Below, in pieces: positions 37,504 to 46,484 of a stretch of 64,000 bases of DNA. Each line of letters starts with the position of its first letter. Positions within the stretch are counted from its first letter, which is position 1. Under the pieces are notes generated by a model. The model made no database searches, was not told where the DNA came from, and saw only the letters and a list, made by a program, of their open reading frames with translations. The DNA is taken from the NCBI RefSeq assembly GCF_024171945.1, contig NZ_JAMTCR010000006.1, forward strand, positions 744,001 through 808,000. Reading direction: 5' to 3'. Source of the stretch: Actinokineospora globicatena. GTDB lineage: Bacteria > Actinomycetota > Actinomycetes > Mycobacteriales > Pseudonocardiaceae. Made by a program: the position numbers and the translations under genes.

Positions 37504-37532
37504 TTGTTCCCGGTTGGTGCCGTCTGTACTGT
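37504..37532 (+). promoter_or_regulatory. Candidate vegetative promoter of LuxR-type gene
   Basis: TTGTTC (37504-37509) and TACTGT (37527-37532) are separated by 17 bases, fitting a housekeeping-type -35/-10 pair. The start codon lies 36 bases past the -10 box. Confidence 0.5.
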
Positions 37533-37567
37533 GTCGGGACCTGTGAGCCGGTGAGGTGAGGGCGTTA

Positions 37568-40291
37568 ATGGGCGGTGCCGGGGCCGCGCGTGGGCTGGTG
37601 GGGCGGGAGCGGGTGTTGGCCCGGGTGCGGGCCGGGCTTGAGCAAGGTGGCGGGGTGTTGCTCACCGGGCCGAGCGGGATCGGGAAGACGACGATCCTCG
37701 ACGCGATCGACAGCGGTGGGCGGGTGCTGCGGGCGACCGCGGCCGAGGCGGAGCGGTGGATCTCCGGTGGGGTGTTGGCCGAACTGCTGGCGCAGGTGCC
37801 GTCGGCGATCATCGCCGCGTTGCCGGAGGAGTTCCACCGCGCCGCCACCGAGGTGCTCGTGGGGCGCCGGGACGACGGCGGGATGCCGCTGCGGCACGCC
37901 TGGCACCTGTCGCTGCTTGCCATGGCGGCCAAGGAACCCGTGCTCGTGCTGCTCGACGACGCCCAGTGGGTCGACGCCGCCTCGGCCGATGTCATCGCCT
38001 ACGCCGCGCGGCGGGTCGGGTCGGCGGCGGTGCGGACCGTGGTCGCGGGCAGGCTCCCCGAGGCCGTCCCGCTCGACGACGACGGTCCCCGGGCGGTGCC
38101 GCCTGCCGCGCTCGCGCCAGGACCGGTGCTGCGCCTGGAAGTCCCGCCGCTGAGCGCCGACGACCTCGCCGAACTGCTGGACGCGCACGGACTCCCCGCC
38201 CGCACCGCCGCCGCCATCCACGCCGACTCCGCTGGGAACCCGTACCTCGCGCTGATCCTCGCGGGCGCGGCCACCGACCGCGACCACCCGCCGAACGTCG
38301 CGGCACTGGTGCGGGAACGGCTGGCCGGGCTCACCCCAGCCGAACGGGAAACGGTGCTGTGGTGTGCTTTGGCGTCCAGGCCGACCGTGCGACTGCTGCT
38401 GCGGGCCGGTCGGGCCGAAGCGGTGCGTGACATCGCCAGGGCGGCCGAGGTCGGGCTCGTGGTGACCGACGCGGACCGGATCCGGTTCACCCCACCCGCC
38501 GCCGCCACGATGATCGCCGACCTCGCCGACGCCGGGTACCGGGCCGCCGCGCACACCACGCTGGCCGAGGTCGTCAGCTCCGACGCCGACCGGGAACGCC
38601 ACCGCGCGCTGGCCTCCGCCGACCCGGACGCCGCGACCGCGCGGGCACTGGTCGTCGCCGCGGAAACCGCGCAGCGCCAAGGATCCCGGGACTTGGCAGC
38701 CGAGTTGTACCTGCTCGCCGCCGACCGCACCCCGCGCCACGAACGCGCGCAGCGGCTGGAGTGGTTGGTCGCGGCCGCGCAGACAGGGGCGGTGGCTGCG
38801 CGCCAAGATGTGGTGCGCCGCGCCGCCGACGCGGTGCTCGCCGCGGATTCCGCTCCGCTGCAACGGGTTCGCGTGCGGATGTCGCTGATCCACCTGGCGG
38901 GCCAGGGAGTCGCCGACGAGCAGGAGCTGTTCGCGTTGGCGTTGGCCGACGCGGGGGACTGCCCGCGCTCCGGTGGCCTGCTGTGGCTGTGGCGGGCGTG
39001 GGCGGCGATGATCAACGGGTGGCCCGCCGCGTCGGCCGAGCAAGCCGGTCGCGCGGTCGAGTTGGCGCGCTCGGTCGGTGACACCTCCATCGAGTCGATG
39101 GCGCTGGCCACGATCGCGCTGATGCGGCGGCTGGCCGGGGACCCCGACTTCGAGGAACCGTTGCGCGCGGCCCTGGTGCTTCCGCCGCCGGACATGGACG
39201 GCTGGCTGCACTTCTCGCCCGCGTCGGTCGTCGCCCGCTTCGCCGCGCTCGACGACCGGCTGGAGGACGCCCGCGCGATGTACCTGGGCATGCTCGGCAT
39301 GGTCGAGCGCGGCGCGGCGGAGGAACTGGTCAACGTCCTGCGCGGGCTCACCGAGGTGGCCGCCCGCCTGGGTCGCTGCCGCGAGGCGATGGAGTACGCG
39401 GCCCGGGCTCGGCGGATCGGCGGCGAGGCGCGGCTGAGCCCGGCCCCCGGCTGGCACACCAGCGCCGTCGCGGAACTGGCGGGCGGCAGCGTCGCCCGCG
39501 CGGTGACCTACGCCGAACGCGGTGTGCGGGCCGCGGAGCAGGACTCGGACCTGGTGTTCCTGCGCAGGCACCTGCACCTGCTCGGCCAGGCCCTGGTGCG
39601 CACCGGCCGCCCGGCCGAGGCGGTCGTGGCGCTGCGCCGCATCCCGGAACTCGAGGCCCCGCGCGGCATCCGCGACCCGACGATGCTGCGCTGGCACGCC
39701 GACCTGGCGACCGCGCTGGTGTCGGTGGGGGAGCACGACGAAGCCGCCGACCTGCTGTCCGACACCCGCGACCGGCTCGCGAACGTGCCCGAACCGGCGG
39801 GGGTGTCCGCACAACTCGACCGCGCTGAGGCCTCGCTGCTCGCGGCGCGCGGAGACGCCGACGGGGCCGTGGACCTGTTGCTGGGGGCCGAATCCGTGTT
39901 CACGGCTTTAGGTCAACCACTGGAGACGGGCCACTGCTTGTTGGTGCGCGGCCGGGTCGAACGCGGCCGCCGCCGGTACGCCGCGGCGAGGGAACCCGTG
40001 CTCCGGGCGGCGGCCCTGTTCGCCGCCGCCTCGGCCCGCCCGTGGGCCGACCACGCCGACCACGTCCTCACCCGCCTGGCGGGCGCCGCCGAGGCCAGCC
40101 AAGCGCCGACGGACCTGACCGCCACCGAGTCCCGCATCGCCGCCTTGGTCGCCGAGGGCGCCTCCAACCGCGAGATCGCTGACCGGCTGTTCATCAGCGT
40201 CAAGACGGTCGAAGCCTCCCTGACCCGCGTCTACCGCAAACTCGGCATCCGCTCCCGAACCCAACTCGCAGCCCGCCTCCACACCGACTGA
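37568..40291 (+). CDS. Large ATP-binding LuxR-family (LAL) regulator
   Basis: A 907-residue transcriptional activator of the LAL type. An N-terminal AAA-type ATPase has Walker A LTGPSGIGKTTIL and Walker B VLVLLDDAQWVD. A long helical-repeat middle follows, and the C-terminus is a LuxR helix-turn-helix (TATESRIAALVAEGASNREI and then SVKTVEASLTRVYRKLGI). LAL proteins control secondary metabolism or sugar uptake. The gene has an in-frame TTA codon at 39908-39910. A second TTA lies at 37565, which is coding only if GTG 37556 is used in place of ATG 37568. The target is unknown. Confidence 0.88.
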   Translation: MGGAGAARGLVGRERVLARVRAGLEQGGGVLLTGPSGIGKTTILDAIDSGGRVLRATAAEAERWISGGVLAELLAQVPSAIIAALPEEFHRAATEVLVGRRDDGGMPLRHAWHLSLLAMAAKEPVLVLLDDAQWVDAASADVIAYAARRVGSAAVRTVVAGRLPEAVPLDDDGPRAVPPAALAPGPVLRLEVPPLSADDLAELLDAHGLPARTAAAIHADSAGNPYLALILAGAATDRDHPPNVAALVRERLAGLTPAERETVLWCALASRPTVRLLLRAGRAEAVRDIARAAEVGLVVTDADRIRFTPPAAATMIADLADAGYRAAAHTTLAEVVSSDADRERHRALASADPDAATARALVVAAETAQRQGSRDLAAELYLLAADRTPRHERAQRLEWLVAAAQTGAVAARQDVVRRAADAVLAADSAPLQRVRVRMSLIHLAGQGVADEQELFALALADAGDCPRSGGLLWLWRAWAAMINGWPAASAEQAGRAVELARSVGDTSIESMALATIALMRRLAGDPDFEEPLRAALVLPPPDMDGWLHFSPASVVARFAALDDRLEDARAMYLGMLGMVERGAAEELVNVLRGLTEVAARLGRCREAMEYAARARRIGGEARLSPAPGWHTSAVAELAGGSVARAVTYAERGVRAAEQDSDLVFLRRHLHLLGQALVRTGRPAEAVVALRRIPELEAPRGIRDPTMLRWHADLATALVSVGEHDEAADLLSDTRDRLANVPEPAGVSAQLDRAEASLLAARGDADGAVDLLLGAESVFTALGQPLETGHCLLVRGRVERGRRRYAAAREPVLRAAALFAAASARPWADHADHVLTRLAGAAEASQAPTDLTATESRIAALVAEGASNREIADRLFISVKTVEASLTRVYRKLGIRSRTQLAARLHTD

Positions 40292-40433
40292 CCCGCGCCG
40301 CGCCTCGATATCACCGACTTATCTCGACCATCGAGAAGCCTCGCATTGCCTCTCGATGTGGCAGGCGCGACCACCCATCCGGCGGACTTTTCGCCCCGCT
40401 CCACCCGCTCCGCCGGGGTTCGCCCAGATCGCG

Positions 40434-40461
40434 TTGTCCACAAGGGGTCGAGTTATCCACA
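40434..40461 (+). promoter_or_regulatory. Pair of DnaA boxes
   Basis: TTGTCCACA (40434-40442) and TTATCCACA (40453-40461) are both perfect matches to the actinobacterial and E. coli consensus DnaA boxes, in the same orientation and 19 bp apart. A cluster of two is too few for oriC, so a DnaA-titrating or DnaA-regulated site is more likely. Confidence 0.65.
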
Positions 40462-40684
40462 GGTTTTCGTCGTCACCCCTTCGGGGGAGGGGGTCCTTGT
40501 AGACTGGGCCTGGGGACGCCCCCCGGGACAGGGTGGGGGCTGGGGTTCGCGGGGATGGCCTCCGCGGCGGCTTCCGGGGGTGGTCTTCGGGGCCGCTGGG
40601 CGGGGTTGGGGGCGGGCGGGTCGGCGAAGTGAGTGGCGGGCGGTGGCTTGGCGGCGCGCGGGGCGGTGGGCAGGCGCAGGCGAG

Positions 40685-40759
40685 GCGGCGGGTGAGTGGG
40701 CGGCAGGTGAGGCGGCGGCAGGTGGGCCAGCGGAAAGCGAAGCGGCGGCAGGTGGGGCG
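40685..40759 (+). repeat. 15-bp tandem repeat, five copies
   Basis: Copies start at 40685, 40700, 40715, 40730 and 40745 with the core GCGGCAGGTG. The three at 40700, 40715 and 40745 have the exact core; 40685 has one change and 40730 is degenerate. The unit length is a multiple of three, and the minus strand reads as Leu-Pro-Pro-rich pentapeptides, but no gene can be supported. Confidence 0.75.
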
Positions 40760-41140
40760 CCTGGCGGGGGGGGCGAGCGGGGTGGTTGGACAGGCGGTGG
40801 GGGAGTGTTGTCGCAGGCGGGGTGGGGGTGCGAGGGTTTCCCCTGATGCTCGGGCGCGGTGCCGCGCCTAGCGTGTGCCGCACAGGTCGGAGCGCTGGGA
40901 AAAGGTGGCAGGCATTGTCGGCGCCGGGCTCGCGGAATTCGGCCTGGGGCGGGCGCGGACCCCGCTGTGATATCCACCTTACGCCCGAGGGTGGTGGGGT
41001 TCGCGCCGTGCCTGCGTGGGCGGTTTGGCCTGCGGGTAAGGGTTTCACAGTTAACCGGGATGGCCGGTGGCGGCGGGTGATCATGCCTGGGCGCTTATCC
41101 GGGAAGGTGAAATCGGTTCGCTGGAAATGCGCAGACCAGC

Positions 41141-41170
41141 GGTGGTTTTCCCACCGGATGAATATCCGGT
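41141..41170. promoter_or_regulatory. Paired hairpins before streptogrisin-like gene
   Basis: GGTGG/CCACC (about 41141-41155) is followed by ACCGGAT (41153-41159) and ATCCGGT (41164-41170), a perfect 7+7 inverted repeat with a 4-base spacer. The two share bases 41153-41155 and may be alternatives. Position and symmetry suggest an operator or an RNA leader element about 150 bp before the protease start. Confidence 0.4.
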
Positions 41171-41322
41171 AACAAGTTCCCCTTGTGGTCGTCCAGCGCC
41201 GCGAGCACGATTCGGGAACAGCCGCCGGATACGTCGCGAGTGAGGGCTTGAGCGCATTCGGCGGAAAGGGCCGGTTTCACCGCGGCCCGCGTCCCCTGCA
41301 ATCGAGAACCGATGGAGCACAT

Positions 41323-42459
41323 GTGAAACGCACACTCGTCGCCGCCGTGGTGCTGACCGCGGCCGCGGCCGCGGTGGCCACCGTTCCCGCGTTCGCCGGT
41401 CAGGAAGCCGTCCCCGCCCCGACCGCCTCCGACGTCACCCCCGAGGTGCTCAGCGCCATGGAGCGCGACCTCGGCCTGTCCCGCGACGCCGCCATCGCGC
41501 GGCTCGACAGCGAGACCAGGGCGACCGCGCTCGAGGCCGAGCTGCGCGGCAAGCTCAGCGACTCGTTCGGCGGCGCGTACTACGACGCCGGGTCCGGCAA
41601 GCTCGTCGTCGGCGTCACCGACAGCGGCAAGGCCGCGCAGGTCCGCGCGGGCGGTGCCGAGGCGACCGTGGTGCGCCACAGCGCCCGCCACCTCGACGCG
41701 ACCGCGCAGGGGCTCGAGGGCAAGGCCGCGCCGCAGGGTGTCACCGGCTGGTACGTCGACGTCCAGCGCAACACCGTCACCCTGACCGCCGCCAAGGGGT
41801 CCACGGCCGCGGCCAACCAGTTCGTCGCGGCCGCCGGGGTCGACGCCACCGCCGTGTCGGTCGTCGAGTCCACCGAGTCCCCCCGCCCGCTCTACGACGT
41901 GCGCGGCGGCGACGCCTACTACATCGGCTCCGGGTCGCGCTGCTCGGTCGGGTTCTCGGTGCAGGGCGGGTTCGTCACCGCCGGGCACTGCGGCCGCTCG
42001 GGCGCCACGACCAAGGGCTCCAACCAGGTCGCCCAGGGCACCTTCGCGGGTTCGTCGTTCCCCGGCAACGACTACGCCTGGGTCCGCACCAACACCAACT
42101 GGACCCCGCGCGGCGTCGTCAACCGCTACAGCGGCTCCACCACCGTCGCGGTGAAGGGCGGCACCGAGGCCGCCGTCGGCGCGTCGATCTGCCGCTCCGG
42201 GTCCACCACCGGCTGGCGCTGCGGCACCGTGCAGGCCAAGAACCAGAGCGTCAACTACCCGCAGGGCACCGTCAGCGGCCTGATCCGCACCAACGCCTGC
42301 GCCGAGCCCGGTGACTCCGGCGGCTCGTGGCTCTCGGGCACCCAGGCCCAGGGCGTCACCTCCGGTGGCTCCGGCAACTGCTCCTCCGGTGGCACCACGT
42401 ACTTCCAGCCGCTCACCGAGATCCTCTCGGTGTACGGCCTGCGCCTGGTGACCAGCTAG
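41323..42459 (+). CDS. Streptogrisin-like (S1E) secreted serine protease
   Basis: A 378-residue chymotrypsin-fold protease of the alpha-lytic/streptogrisin type. A signal peptide (about 1-25) is followed by a long pro-region (to about 190) that acts as folding chaperone. The mature domain carries His in VTAGHCG, Asp in GNDYAWV and Ser in EPGDSGGSW. Cys pairs sit around the catalytic His, in SICRSG/WRCGTV and in NACAEPG. GTG 41323 was chosen because GGAG lies just upstream. It adds to a set of secreted proteases in the window. Confidence 0.93.
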   Translation: MKRTLVAAVVLTAAAAAVATVPAFAGQEAVPAPTASDVTPEVLSAMERDLGLSRDAAIARLDSETRATALEAELRGKLSDSFGGAYYDAGSGKLVVGVTDSGKAAQVRAGGAEATVVRHSARHLDATAQGLEGKAAPQGVTGWYVDVQRNTVTLTAAKGSTAAANQFVAAAGVDATAVSVVESTESPRPLYDVRGGDAYYIGSGSRCSVGFSVQGGFVTAGHCGRSGATTKGSNQVAQGTFAGSSFPGNDYAWVRTNTNWTPRGVVNRYSGSTTVAVKGGTEAAVGASICRSGSTTGWRCGTVQAKNQSVNYPQGTVSGLIRTNACAEPGDSGGSWLSGTQAQGVTSGGSGNCSSGGTTYFQPLTEILSVYGLRLVTS

Positions 42460-42473
42460 CCGTCACCTCGCAC

Positions 42474-42516
42474 AGCGGGCCCCGGCGACGTCGTCCCAAC
42501 GGCGCCGGGGCCCGCT
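42474..42516. terminator. Bidirectional terminator hairpin
   Basis: A perfect 14-bp stem (42474-42487 with 42503-42516) and a 15-base loop between two convergent genes. Confidence 0.8.
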
Positions 42517-42523
42517 GCCCCGT

Positions 42524-45295
42524 TCAGTCGCACGGCAGGTCGGACCTGGTGCGCACCCCGCACTTGCGCAGCGCGTTGGCCACGTGGTCCTCGACCGTGC
42601 GCACCGAGATGAACAGCGCCTCGGCGATCTCCCGGTTGGTGCTGCCGCGGGCAGCCATCCCGGCCACCGCGGCCTCCCGCGGCGACAACGCGTCCCCGTA
42701 GCCCCGCCGCCCGCCCCGGTGCCGCGGGGTGACGCCGTGCTTGCGCAGGGCTTGGGCGCACCGGGCGGCGTCCCAGCGCGCGCCCAGGTCGGTGAAGCCC
42801 GCCACGACGTCCACCATCGCCTCCTTGTCGCCGTCGTCCAGCAGCACCGCCGCCAGGGCCTCCCTGGCCAGCAGCCGCGCGTACGGGCGGCCCATCGCCT
42901 CGTACTCACCCTCGGCGGCGGCGAACAGGTCCACCGCCTTCGCCCGCGGCGCGACGTACCCAGCGGCCTCCAGGGCGGCCGCACCGGCGGCGGGCGCGTC
43001 CCGGTCCACCACGGCGTCCGCGAACTCCCGGTGCAGCGCCACCGCACCGGCCCGGTCGCCGAGTGCCACCATCGCCGCGCACGCCTGCGGCACCGCCTGC
43101 GCCGCCCACCCCCAGTTCCCGTGCCTGCGCACCAGGTCCACCGCGGGGGTCAGCAGCGCCAGCGCCTCCTGGGCGCGGTTGCCCGACAGCGCGATCCTGG
43201 CCCGCGCCGCCGCCACCCCGGCCACCTGGGAGATGGTCAGCAGCTCGGCGCGCTCGCCCACCGCCCGCAGGTCCACCTCCGCGTCAGCGAGCGATCCGGT
43301 CGCCAGGGCCAGTTCCGCGCCGACCAGCCGCACCTCCGCGTCCAGCAGCGGCAGCCGGTGCGCCTGCGCGCTCGCCAGCACGTGCGCGATCCGCTCCGGC
43401 AGGCCCTCCCAGTGCCCCGCCGCCAGGTCCAGCCGCAGCCGGGTCCCCGCGACGAGCCGGTTGGTGTAGAGCCCGGAGTCCTGGTCGACCAGCGTGGGGA
43501 TCAACGCGAGCAGGTCCCGCGCCCGCGCGTCGTGGCCCAGCAGCAGCGCCGCGTCGGCCGCGTTGCTCGCCCCGCGCAGCAGGTGCAGCCGGGCCTCCGG
43601 TGTCGACCCGCGGGCCAGCGCCGCGCGCCACACCGGCCAGCCGTCGGGGTCGCCGTAGTACAGCAGCACCGACGCGTGGTTGACGTGCACCGCGGTGTGC
43701 ACCGCGTGGTCGTCGAAGGAGCCGAGCATGTTCAGCGCCCGCTTCGCCCACGCCAGGTGCTCGGTGACCGTCCCGGAGGTGGAGGACGGGATGGCCAGCG
43801 CCGCCATCGCCCGCGCGGCCAGGTCCGGCCGGTCGGCCAGCTCGGTGACCGCGACCCGCAACTGCTCCCGGCCCGCACCCGACTTGCCCGCCTGCGACAC
43901 CAGCAGCATGCCGAGGCCGAACCGGATCTCACCGCGCGGCCGCTCGGGCAGGTCGTCCTCGGTCAACACCGCCCGCAGCGCCGCGACGGCCTCGTCGTGG
44001 CGCAACCCGGGCTGCGCCGCGCGGCTGAGCAGTGCCGCGACCCGTGCCCTGGTGGTGATGTCGATGCCGGACCCGGACACCACGTCCGCCAACAGGTCGA
44101 CCGCGGTGTCCCCGTCGCCGAGCGCCACCGCGCGCGTGGCCGCCGCTTCGGCGTGGCGCACCCAGTCGGCCACCAGCCCGGCGTGCTTGCAGTGCCGGGC
44201 CAACCTGGCGTGCGGCACGGGGTCCACGTCGGCGAGCACGGTCGCCGCGGCCCGGTGCGCGCGCCGCAGTTCGTCGGGTGCGAGCAGGTCGATCACCGCG
44301 CGGGTCGCCAGCGCGTGCCTGGTCGCCAGCAGCCCCGGCGCGCACTGCCGCAGCAGCCCGTGGGCCAGCGCGCGGTCGATGGCCTCGGCCGCCGTCGGGC
44401 GGTCCAGACCAGCGACCCGGCCGAGCAGGTGCTCGTCGACCGGGGCGCCGAGCGTGGCCGCCGCGCCGACCACCTCGCGCACCGTCGCCGGGAGCGCGGC
44501 CAACCGCTCGGCGATCGACCCGCGCAGCGCCACCGGCGCGGTGAGCCGGTCGAGCACCGAGCGCGGCGCGTCGGCCAAGCGGGGCGCCGGTTCCGCTGGC
44601 AGCGCCCGGCACACCTCCTCGACCACGAACGGCACGCCTCCCGTCAACTCGTGTAGACGTGTGGCGAACTCGGCGGTGACCCTGGTCAACCCGAGCAGAC
44701 CGGCGGCCAGTTCACCGACCTCCGCGACCCGCAGCGGCCGCACCGTGGTCTCCACCGCGCGGGCCCACCGGGGCAGGTACCCGGCGAGGTCGACCACCGG
44801 CCGCTCCGCGCGCACGCTCTCCGGCCGGTAGGTGACCAGCACCTTCAGCTTGGGCGGCAGCCCCCGGCACAGGAACCGCAGGAACTCGTAGGTGGCCTTG
44901 TCGGACCAGTGCAGGTCCTCGAGCACCATCACCGCGGGGCCCAGTTCGGCCAATCCCGCGCGCACTCTGGGAAAAACGTCGACCCGGTCCACCCGGCCGA
45001 CCGGCGGGCTGAACACGTCCAGACCTTTGAGCGCGTCGAGCACCGGCCCGAGTGGGAACGGCTCGCGCAGCGGCAGGCACTCGCCGACCAACCAGTGGTG
45101 CCCGAGCAGGTCCGGGTGCTCGCGCAGCTCGGCCACGATCCGGCTCTTGCCGATCCCCGCCTCGCCCGCGACCAGCACAAGCGCGGGCGCGCCGACCGCG
45201 GACAGCCGCGCGAGCTCGGCGGCGCGGCCGACCAGCGGCGCGCGGTCCGGCCCGGTTGATCTGTCCACAGTGGTTCCCAGAGGACCCGATTCCAT
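42524..45295 (-). CDS. Second LAL-type LuxR regulator
   Basis: A 923-residue regulator with the same plan as the protein at 37568. An N-terminal ATPase has Walker A LVAGEAGIGKSRIV and Walker B AVMVLEDLHWSD, a helical-repeat middle part follows, and the C-terminal LuxR DNA-binding domain reads LSPREAAVAGMAARGSTNRE and then SVRTVEDHVANALRK. ATG 45295 was chosen because AAAGGTG precedes it; the longer frame to 45355 crosses the divergent promoter. It is divergent from the intradiol dioxygenase gene and may control it. The inducing signal is unknown. Confidence 0.88.
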   Translation of the reverse strand: MESGPLGTTVDRSTGPDRAPLVGRAAELARLSAVGAPALVLVAGEAGIGKSRIVAELREHPDLLGHHWLVGECLPLREPFPLGPVLDALKGLDVFSPPVGRVDRVDVFPRVRAGLAELGPAVMVLEDLHWSDKATYEFLRFLCRGLPPKLKVLVTYRPESVRAERPVVDLAGYLPRWARAVETTVRPLRVAEVGELAAGLLGLTRVTAEFATRLHELTGGVPFVVEEVCRALPAEPAPRLADAPRSVLDRLTAPVALRGSIAERLAALPATVREVVGAAATLGAPVDEHLLGRVAGLDRPTAAEAIDRALAHGLLRQCAPGLLATRHALATRAVIDLLAPDELRRAHRAAATVLADVDPVPHARLARHCKHAGLVADWVRHAEAAATRAVALGDGDTAVDLLADVVSGSGIDITTRARVAALLSRAAQPGLRHDEAVAALRAVLTEDDLPERPRGEIRFGLGMLLVSQAGKSGAGREQLRVAVTELADRPDLAARAMAALAIPSSTSGTVTEHLAWAKRALNMLGSFDDHAVHTAVHVNHASVLLYYGDPDGWPVWRAALARGSTPEARLHLLRGASNAADAALLLGHDARARDLLALIPTLVDQDSGLYTNRLVAGTRLRLDLAAGHWEGLPERIAHVLASAQAHRLPLLDAEVRLVGAELALATGSLADAEVDLRAVGERAELLTISQVAGVAAARARIALSGNRAQEALALLTPAVDLVRRHGNWGWAAQAVPQACAAMVALGDRAGAVALHREFADAVVDRDAPAAGAAALEAAGYVAPRAKAVDLFAAAEGEYEAMGRPYARLLAREALAAVLLDDGDKEAMVDVVAGFTDLGARWDAARCAQALRKHGVTPRHRGGRRGYGDALSPREAAVAGMAARGSTNREIAEALFISVRTVEDHVANALRKCGVRTRSDLPCD

Positions 45296-45480
45296 GCTGC
45301 ACCTTTTGCCTGGGGTGAACGGCTTTCGCGCCCTGTTCACCACGGATCTGCTCACGGTAGCGCCTGAGTTAAGCCCGTATCGCCACGGATTGCAACGAGG
45401 TCGTCACTGCAACAGCATCGGGTGTGCCAATCCGTGACGATCGCCAACCCGGTGGTCTCGTCGTAGGAGGTACTCCCCAA

Positions 45481-46146
45481 GTGACTGACCAGCTCCCCAC
45501 CACGGAAGACGCAGGCGAGGGCAACATCACCCGCAAGCGCCTGCTCCAGCTCGGCGCCCTCGTGGTCCCCGCCGCGGGCATCATCGGCGCCACCGCCGCC
45601 GGTGGGTTCGCCGCCGCCAGCCCGGCCGAGGTGCGCCCCGAGGGCGCCGAGGCGATCAACCTGGCCTGCACCCCCGGCCAGAGCACCACCATCGCGCAGA
45701 CCGAGGGCCCGTACTTCAAGCCGGGCTCCCCGCAGCGCACCAGCCTGATCCAGCCCGGTACCACCGGTACCAGGCTGACCGTCAGCGGCTTCGTGTTCAG
45801 CCGCTCGTGCAGGCCGCTGGCCAACGCGCTGCTGGACTTCTGGCAGGCCGACAGCCGCGGCGCGTACGACAACAGCGGGTACACCTTCCGCGGGCACCAG
45901 TACACTGACGCCAGCGGCAAGTTCACCCTGACCACGATCGTGCCCGGCCTCTACCCGGGGCGCACCCGGCACATCCACGTCAAGGTGCAGAACCCGGGTG
46001 GGCGGATCCTGACCACCCAGCTCTACTTCCCGGGTGAGCCGCGCAACAACACCGACACCATCTACGACCCGCGGCTGCTGATGAACGTCCGCACCGTGGG
46101 CTCGGCCAAGGAGGGCACGTTCGACTTCGTGCTGAACGTGGCCTGA
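45481..46146 (+). CDS. Exported intradiol ring-cleavage dioxygenase
   Basis: A 221-residue non-heme Fe(III) dioxygenase that opens catechol-type rings between the two hydroxyls. The N-terminus (ITRKRLLQLGALVVPAAGII) is a Tat-like or Sec signal, so the enzyme is exported, unlike catechol dioxygenases of central metabolism. Metal ligands are expected from Tyr in GAYDNSGYTFRGHQY and from the His pair in RTRHIHVKV; TEGPYFKPGSP is a family motif. An AGGAGG ribosome site precedes GTG 45481. Secreted relatives act on lignin-derived catechols. A terminator hairpin follows. Confidence 0.87.
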   Translation: MTDQLPTTEDAGEGNITRKRLLQLGALVVPAAGIIGATAAGGFAAASPAEVRPEGAEAINLACTPGQSTTIAQTEGPYFKPGSPQRTSLIQPGTTGTRLTVSGFVFSRSCRPLANALLDFWQADSRGAYDNSGYTFRGHQYTDASGKFTLTTIVPGLYPGRTRHIHVKVQNPGGRILTTQLYFPGEPRNNTDTIYDPRLLMNVRTVGSAKEGTFDFVLNVA

Positions 46147-46165
46147 CCAGCTAGCCCGCGCTCCA

Positions 46166-46193
46166 CAGTGGACGGCTCGTGAGCCGTCCACTG
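46166..46193 (+). terminator. Hairpin after intradiol dioxygenase
   Basis: A near-perfect 13-bp palindrome (46166-46178 with 46181-46193) with a very short loop, 20 bases after the stop. It contains one copy of the CCACWGTGG motif. Confidence 0.7.
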
Positions 46194-46484
46194 CCGCGCG
46201 GTGAGACGTCCGACGGCGCAACCCTGCCGCCGGTCGACGCCACCCGACGCGGCGGAAAACCGATGGCGGACCGTGCACCTACGCCTCGCACCCCGCCGCC
46301 GCCCGCGTCGGGCCCGGCGGCGCCGGTCGCGGCGGCGCGGACGTCGGACTCGAGGTCGCCCCCGGGTCGGACCGGCCGGGGATCGGCCACGGGGGTAGGG
46401 GTGCCGGGCACAGCAGGGCCCGGCACCCCGTCTTTCGTCCGCCCTGGTCGCGCGTTCGCACTACGGGTGGAGAACAACCCCAGG
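46194..46484. other. Gene-free interval between convergent genes
   Basis: Together with the hairpin before it, this makes a 338-base gap between the intradiol dioxygenase and GntR genes. Apart from the second hairpin at 46398-46429, I see no gene, repeat or promoter. Confidence 0.4.
46398..46429. terminator. Second hairpin in the gap
   Basis: A perfect 12-bp stem (46398-46409 with 46418-46429) and an 8-base loop followed on the plus strand by GTCTTT. It probably serves the convergent GntR gene as well. Confidence 0.65.

Larger units (their letters stand above)
40292..41322. other. 1-kb gene-free region with repeats and DnaA boxes
   Basis: This is the longest gap in the window. Its left part has moderate GC and two DnaA boxes. 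About 40500-40860 is extremely G-rich on the plus strand, with many GGGG runs that could form G-quadruplexes and a 15-bp tandem repeat. The open frames on the minus strand are Pro/Arg-rich low-complexity sequence, with no ribosome site and no recognisable domain. The right end carries hairpins and the promoter of the protease at 41323. Confidence 0.6.

Noticed and set aside
40434..40461. Replication origin
   Set aside because: Only two DnaA boxes are present, there is no AT-rich unwinding element, and dnaA, dnaN and gyrBA are not adjacent.
40453..41084. Pro/Arg-rich frames on the minus strand in the 1-kb gap
   Set aside because: They arise from the G-rich strand and the 15-bp repeat. There is no ribosome site, no signal peptide and no domain, and two overlapping frames are equally open.
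44401..44410. GGTCCAGACC, a DasR-like core
   Set aside because: It lies inside the coding region of the second LAL regulator, far from any start, and lacks the outer bases of the site.
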